Below are positions 13,404 to 14,728 of a DNA stretch of 14,728 nucleotides, one piece after another; positions within the stretch are counted from its first letter, which is position 1, and each line of letters opens with the position of its first letter. Both the position numbers and the translations under genes were made by a program. The notes under the pieces were generated by a model. It saw only the letters and a list, made by a program, of their open reading frames with translations. It searched no databases and had not been told where the DNA came from. Source of the DNA: Treponema sp. UBA4692 (GTDB lineage Bacteria > Spirochaetota > Spirochaetia > Treponematales > Treponemataceae); contig DHKO01000021.1 in NCBI GenBank assembly GCA_002404895.1, positions 1 through 14,728 of the forward strand. The letters are read 5' to 3'.

Positions 13404-14069
13404 CTATTTTTTCGCCTTTTTTGCCGCGTGAGTGCCAATCATCTGGATAATCTGGACAAAGACAATCAGAATAATCACAGTGAAAGTCATAAGCGGAAAA
13501 TTGAAACGCTGGTAGCCGTAAGTCAAAGCCAAGTCGCCCACTCCGCCTCCGCCGACAGCTCCGGCCATCGCGGTCGCGCCAAGCAAGCCGACAGTTCCAG
13601 TCGTTATTCCAAGAACAATCGAGCCGAGAGATTCCGGCAAGACAAAGCGGAAAATCGTCTGCAAAGTTGTCGCGCCCATCGCCTGAGCCGCCTCGATAAT
13701 TCCGTTGTCAACATCGAGAAGAGCATTCTCGATAAGGCGGGCAAGATACGGCGCAATATAAGCGACAAGCGGAACTAGAGCCGCAGTCGAGCCGACGCGA
13801 GTTCCGACGATTATTTTCGTAACCGGCATAATGTAGACAATCAAAATTATGAACGGAACGCTTCTAATCACGTTGATTACAGTTCCGACGACATTGTAAA
13901 CAACGAGATTCTGCCTGATTCCGCCCTTTCTAGTAACAAAAAGCAGAACCGCAAGCGGAAGACCGATTACAAGGCCGAACAAAAGCGAAAGGCCGACCAT
14001 ATAAAGCGTCTGGAAAATTCCCGTGTAGATTTTCGCCGCGCTGATTCCAAAAATCAGACTCTGCGCCAT
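13404..14069 (-). CDS. metI: D/L-methionine ABC importer permease MetI
   Basis: The membrane subunit of the MetNIQ methionine uptake system, 221 residues with five predicted membrane helices and the MetI form of the cytoplasmic EAA coupling loop, EAAQAMGATTLQTIFRFVLP (126-145). A glycine-rich segment GATAMAGAVGGGGVGDLALTYGY (in the 164-186 region) is typical of MetI. The ATG at 14069 has AGGAGG 6 bases upstream. It follows metN with a 125-base gap, longer than usual for this pair, holding one stem-loop. No binding-protein gene (metQ) follows: cysK comes next, so metQ must be upstream of metN or elsewhere. Confidence 0.93.
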   Translation of the reverse strand: MAQSLIFGISAAKIYTGIFQTLYMVGLSLLFGLVIGLPLAVLLFVTRKGGIRQNLVVYNVVGTVINVIRSVPFIILIVYIMPVTKIIVGTRVGSTAALVPLVAYIAPYLARLIENALLDVDNGIIEAAQAMGATTLQTIFRFVLPESLGSIVLGITTGTVGLLGATAMAGAVGGGGVGDLALTYGYQRFNFPLMTFTVIILIVFVQIIQMIGTHAAKKAKK

Positions 14070-14146
14070 AATTTCCTCCTTAAAACTTCAATGCAAAAAA
14101 GCTGTTTAACGTCATTACAAAAAAATTCAGACATTACAGATAAAGA

Positions 14147-14165
14147 CCTTGAATCAAGTTCAAGG
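14147..14165. repeat. Short hairpin between metN and metI
   Basis: CCTTGAA (14147-14153) and TTCAAGG (14159-14165) form a perfect 7-bp stem around TCAAG, followed by CGACAC. The GAATCAAGTTC core resembles the elements at 517-530 and 3816-3829 and may belong to the same small repeat family. Confidence 0.5.
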
Positions 14166-14194
14166 CGACACACGCAATTCCCAGCCGCCGGAAA

Positions 14195-14728
14195 CTAAAA
14201 CTTCACTTCAAACTTCGGAACTTTGTTCTCGTCAAAGAAACGCTCGGCGGCTTCAATCTGCGCCTCGCTTCCCGTAATCTGAACCGTCTGGAATCCGACA
14301 ACTTTTCCTTCAAGCTGCGTCACAACGCCGAACAAGATTGAAATATTCACGCCGCATTTCTGAATAGCAAGCGACATCAAAGGCTTGTCCGCATTCTCGC
14401 CGTCAAACCGCAGCCTAAGAACGCGCTGAGGCTTGTCATAGTTTTTCAGAAAGTCAACAGTCTCTTTCGGCAGCTTGTCGTTTATCACAGTCCGAATGAA
14501 TCCTTTTGTGGTTTCAGTCTGAGGATTTCCGAAAACATCGATTACAGAGCCGCTTTCAATCAGATTTCCTTTTTCAAGAACCGCAACTTTGTTGCAAATC
14601 GACGAAATCACGTTCATCTGGTGCGTAATCATCAGGATTGTGATTTCAAGCTCGCGGTTTATTTTCTGCAAAAGCTCAAGAATCGAGTCGGTCGTGCGCG
14701 GATCAAGCGCGCTCGTGGCCTCGTCGCA
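14195..14728 (-). CDS. metN: Methionine ABC importer ATPase MetN, C-terminal half (cut by window edge)
   Basis: The ATPase subunit of methionine uptake. The 178 codons present begin inside Walker B/D-loop (CDEATSALDPRT), so Walker A and the signature motif lie outside the window. The switch histidine is in MITHQM, followed by KVAVLEKGNLIESG. The C-terminal part (about the last 95 residues, from PQRVLRLRFDG to the end, FEVKF) is a NIL domain, which in MetN binds methionine and inhibits transport when the cell is replete. The reading frame is open to the window edge; the apparent internal start is not real. It lies upstream of metI on the same strand. Confidence 0.92.
   Translation of the reverse strand, partial: CDEATSALDPRTTDSILELLQKINRELEITILMITHQMNVISSICNKVAVLEKGNLIESGSVIDVFGNPQTETTKGFIRTVINDKLPKETVDFLKNYDKPQRVLRLRFDGENADKPLMSLAIQKCGVNISILFGVVTQLEGKVVGFQTVQITGSEAQIEAAERFFDENKVPKFEVKF

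Overview
The window looks like chromosomal DNA from a Treponema-like spirochaete, probably a gut, rumen or oral commensal. This is inferred from the protein families, a lipoprotein signal with a loose lipobox, AT-rich leaders and many small intergenic repeats; no 16S or tRNA gene is present to confirm it. Nearly all genes lie on the minus strand. The one clear plus-strand gene is an RpiB/LacA/LacB-type isomerase. I see no CRISPR array, phage, insertion sequence or tRNA.

Layout, left to right: the N-terminal third of NADP-type glutamate dehydrogenase (minus, cut by the left edge) with its promoter; a 630-base repeat-rich gap; a transmembrane chemoreceptor (minus), divergent from the sugar-phosphate isomerase (plus), which ends at a strong terminator; a TMEM165/GDT1-type cation exporter (minus) with a yybP-ykoY manganese riboswitch and terminator in its leader; the 23S rRNA methyltransferase rlmB; a pair of 59-bp structured repeats; a YchJ-type SEC-C protein with its own promoter; a large secreted heparinase II/III-family protein; a 324-base gap; a three-gene ABC importer operon of the PF04392 type (lipoprotein, permease, ATPase) with a near-consensus promoter; a 515-base gap full of hairpins and direct repeats; cysK with its own terminator; metI; and the C-terminal half of metN, cut by the right edge.

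Functional links: metN-metI-cysK form a same-strand sulfur amino acid cluster (methionine uptake plus cysteine synthesis). The ABC operon is a self-contained uptake system. The manganese exporter is very probably switched on by Mn2+ through its own leader RNA. The rest is housekeeping or stand-alone function.

The protein-coding content is ordinary. The more interesting signals are non-coding: the riboswitch leader with two competing pairings, a tandem repeat whose inner stem shows compensatory changes, a 38-bp dispersed element in two opposite copies 11 kb apart, a 32-bp modular repeat, and hairpin-rich leaders before cysK, gdhA and the ABC operon. I found no convincing new multi-gene system.
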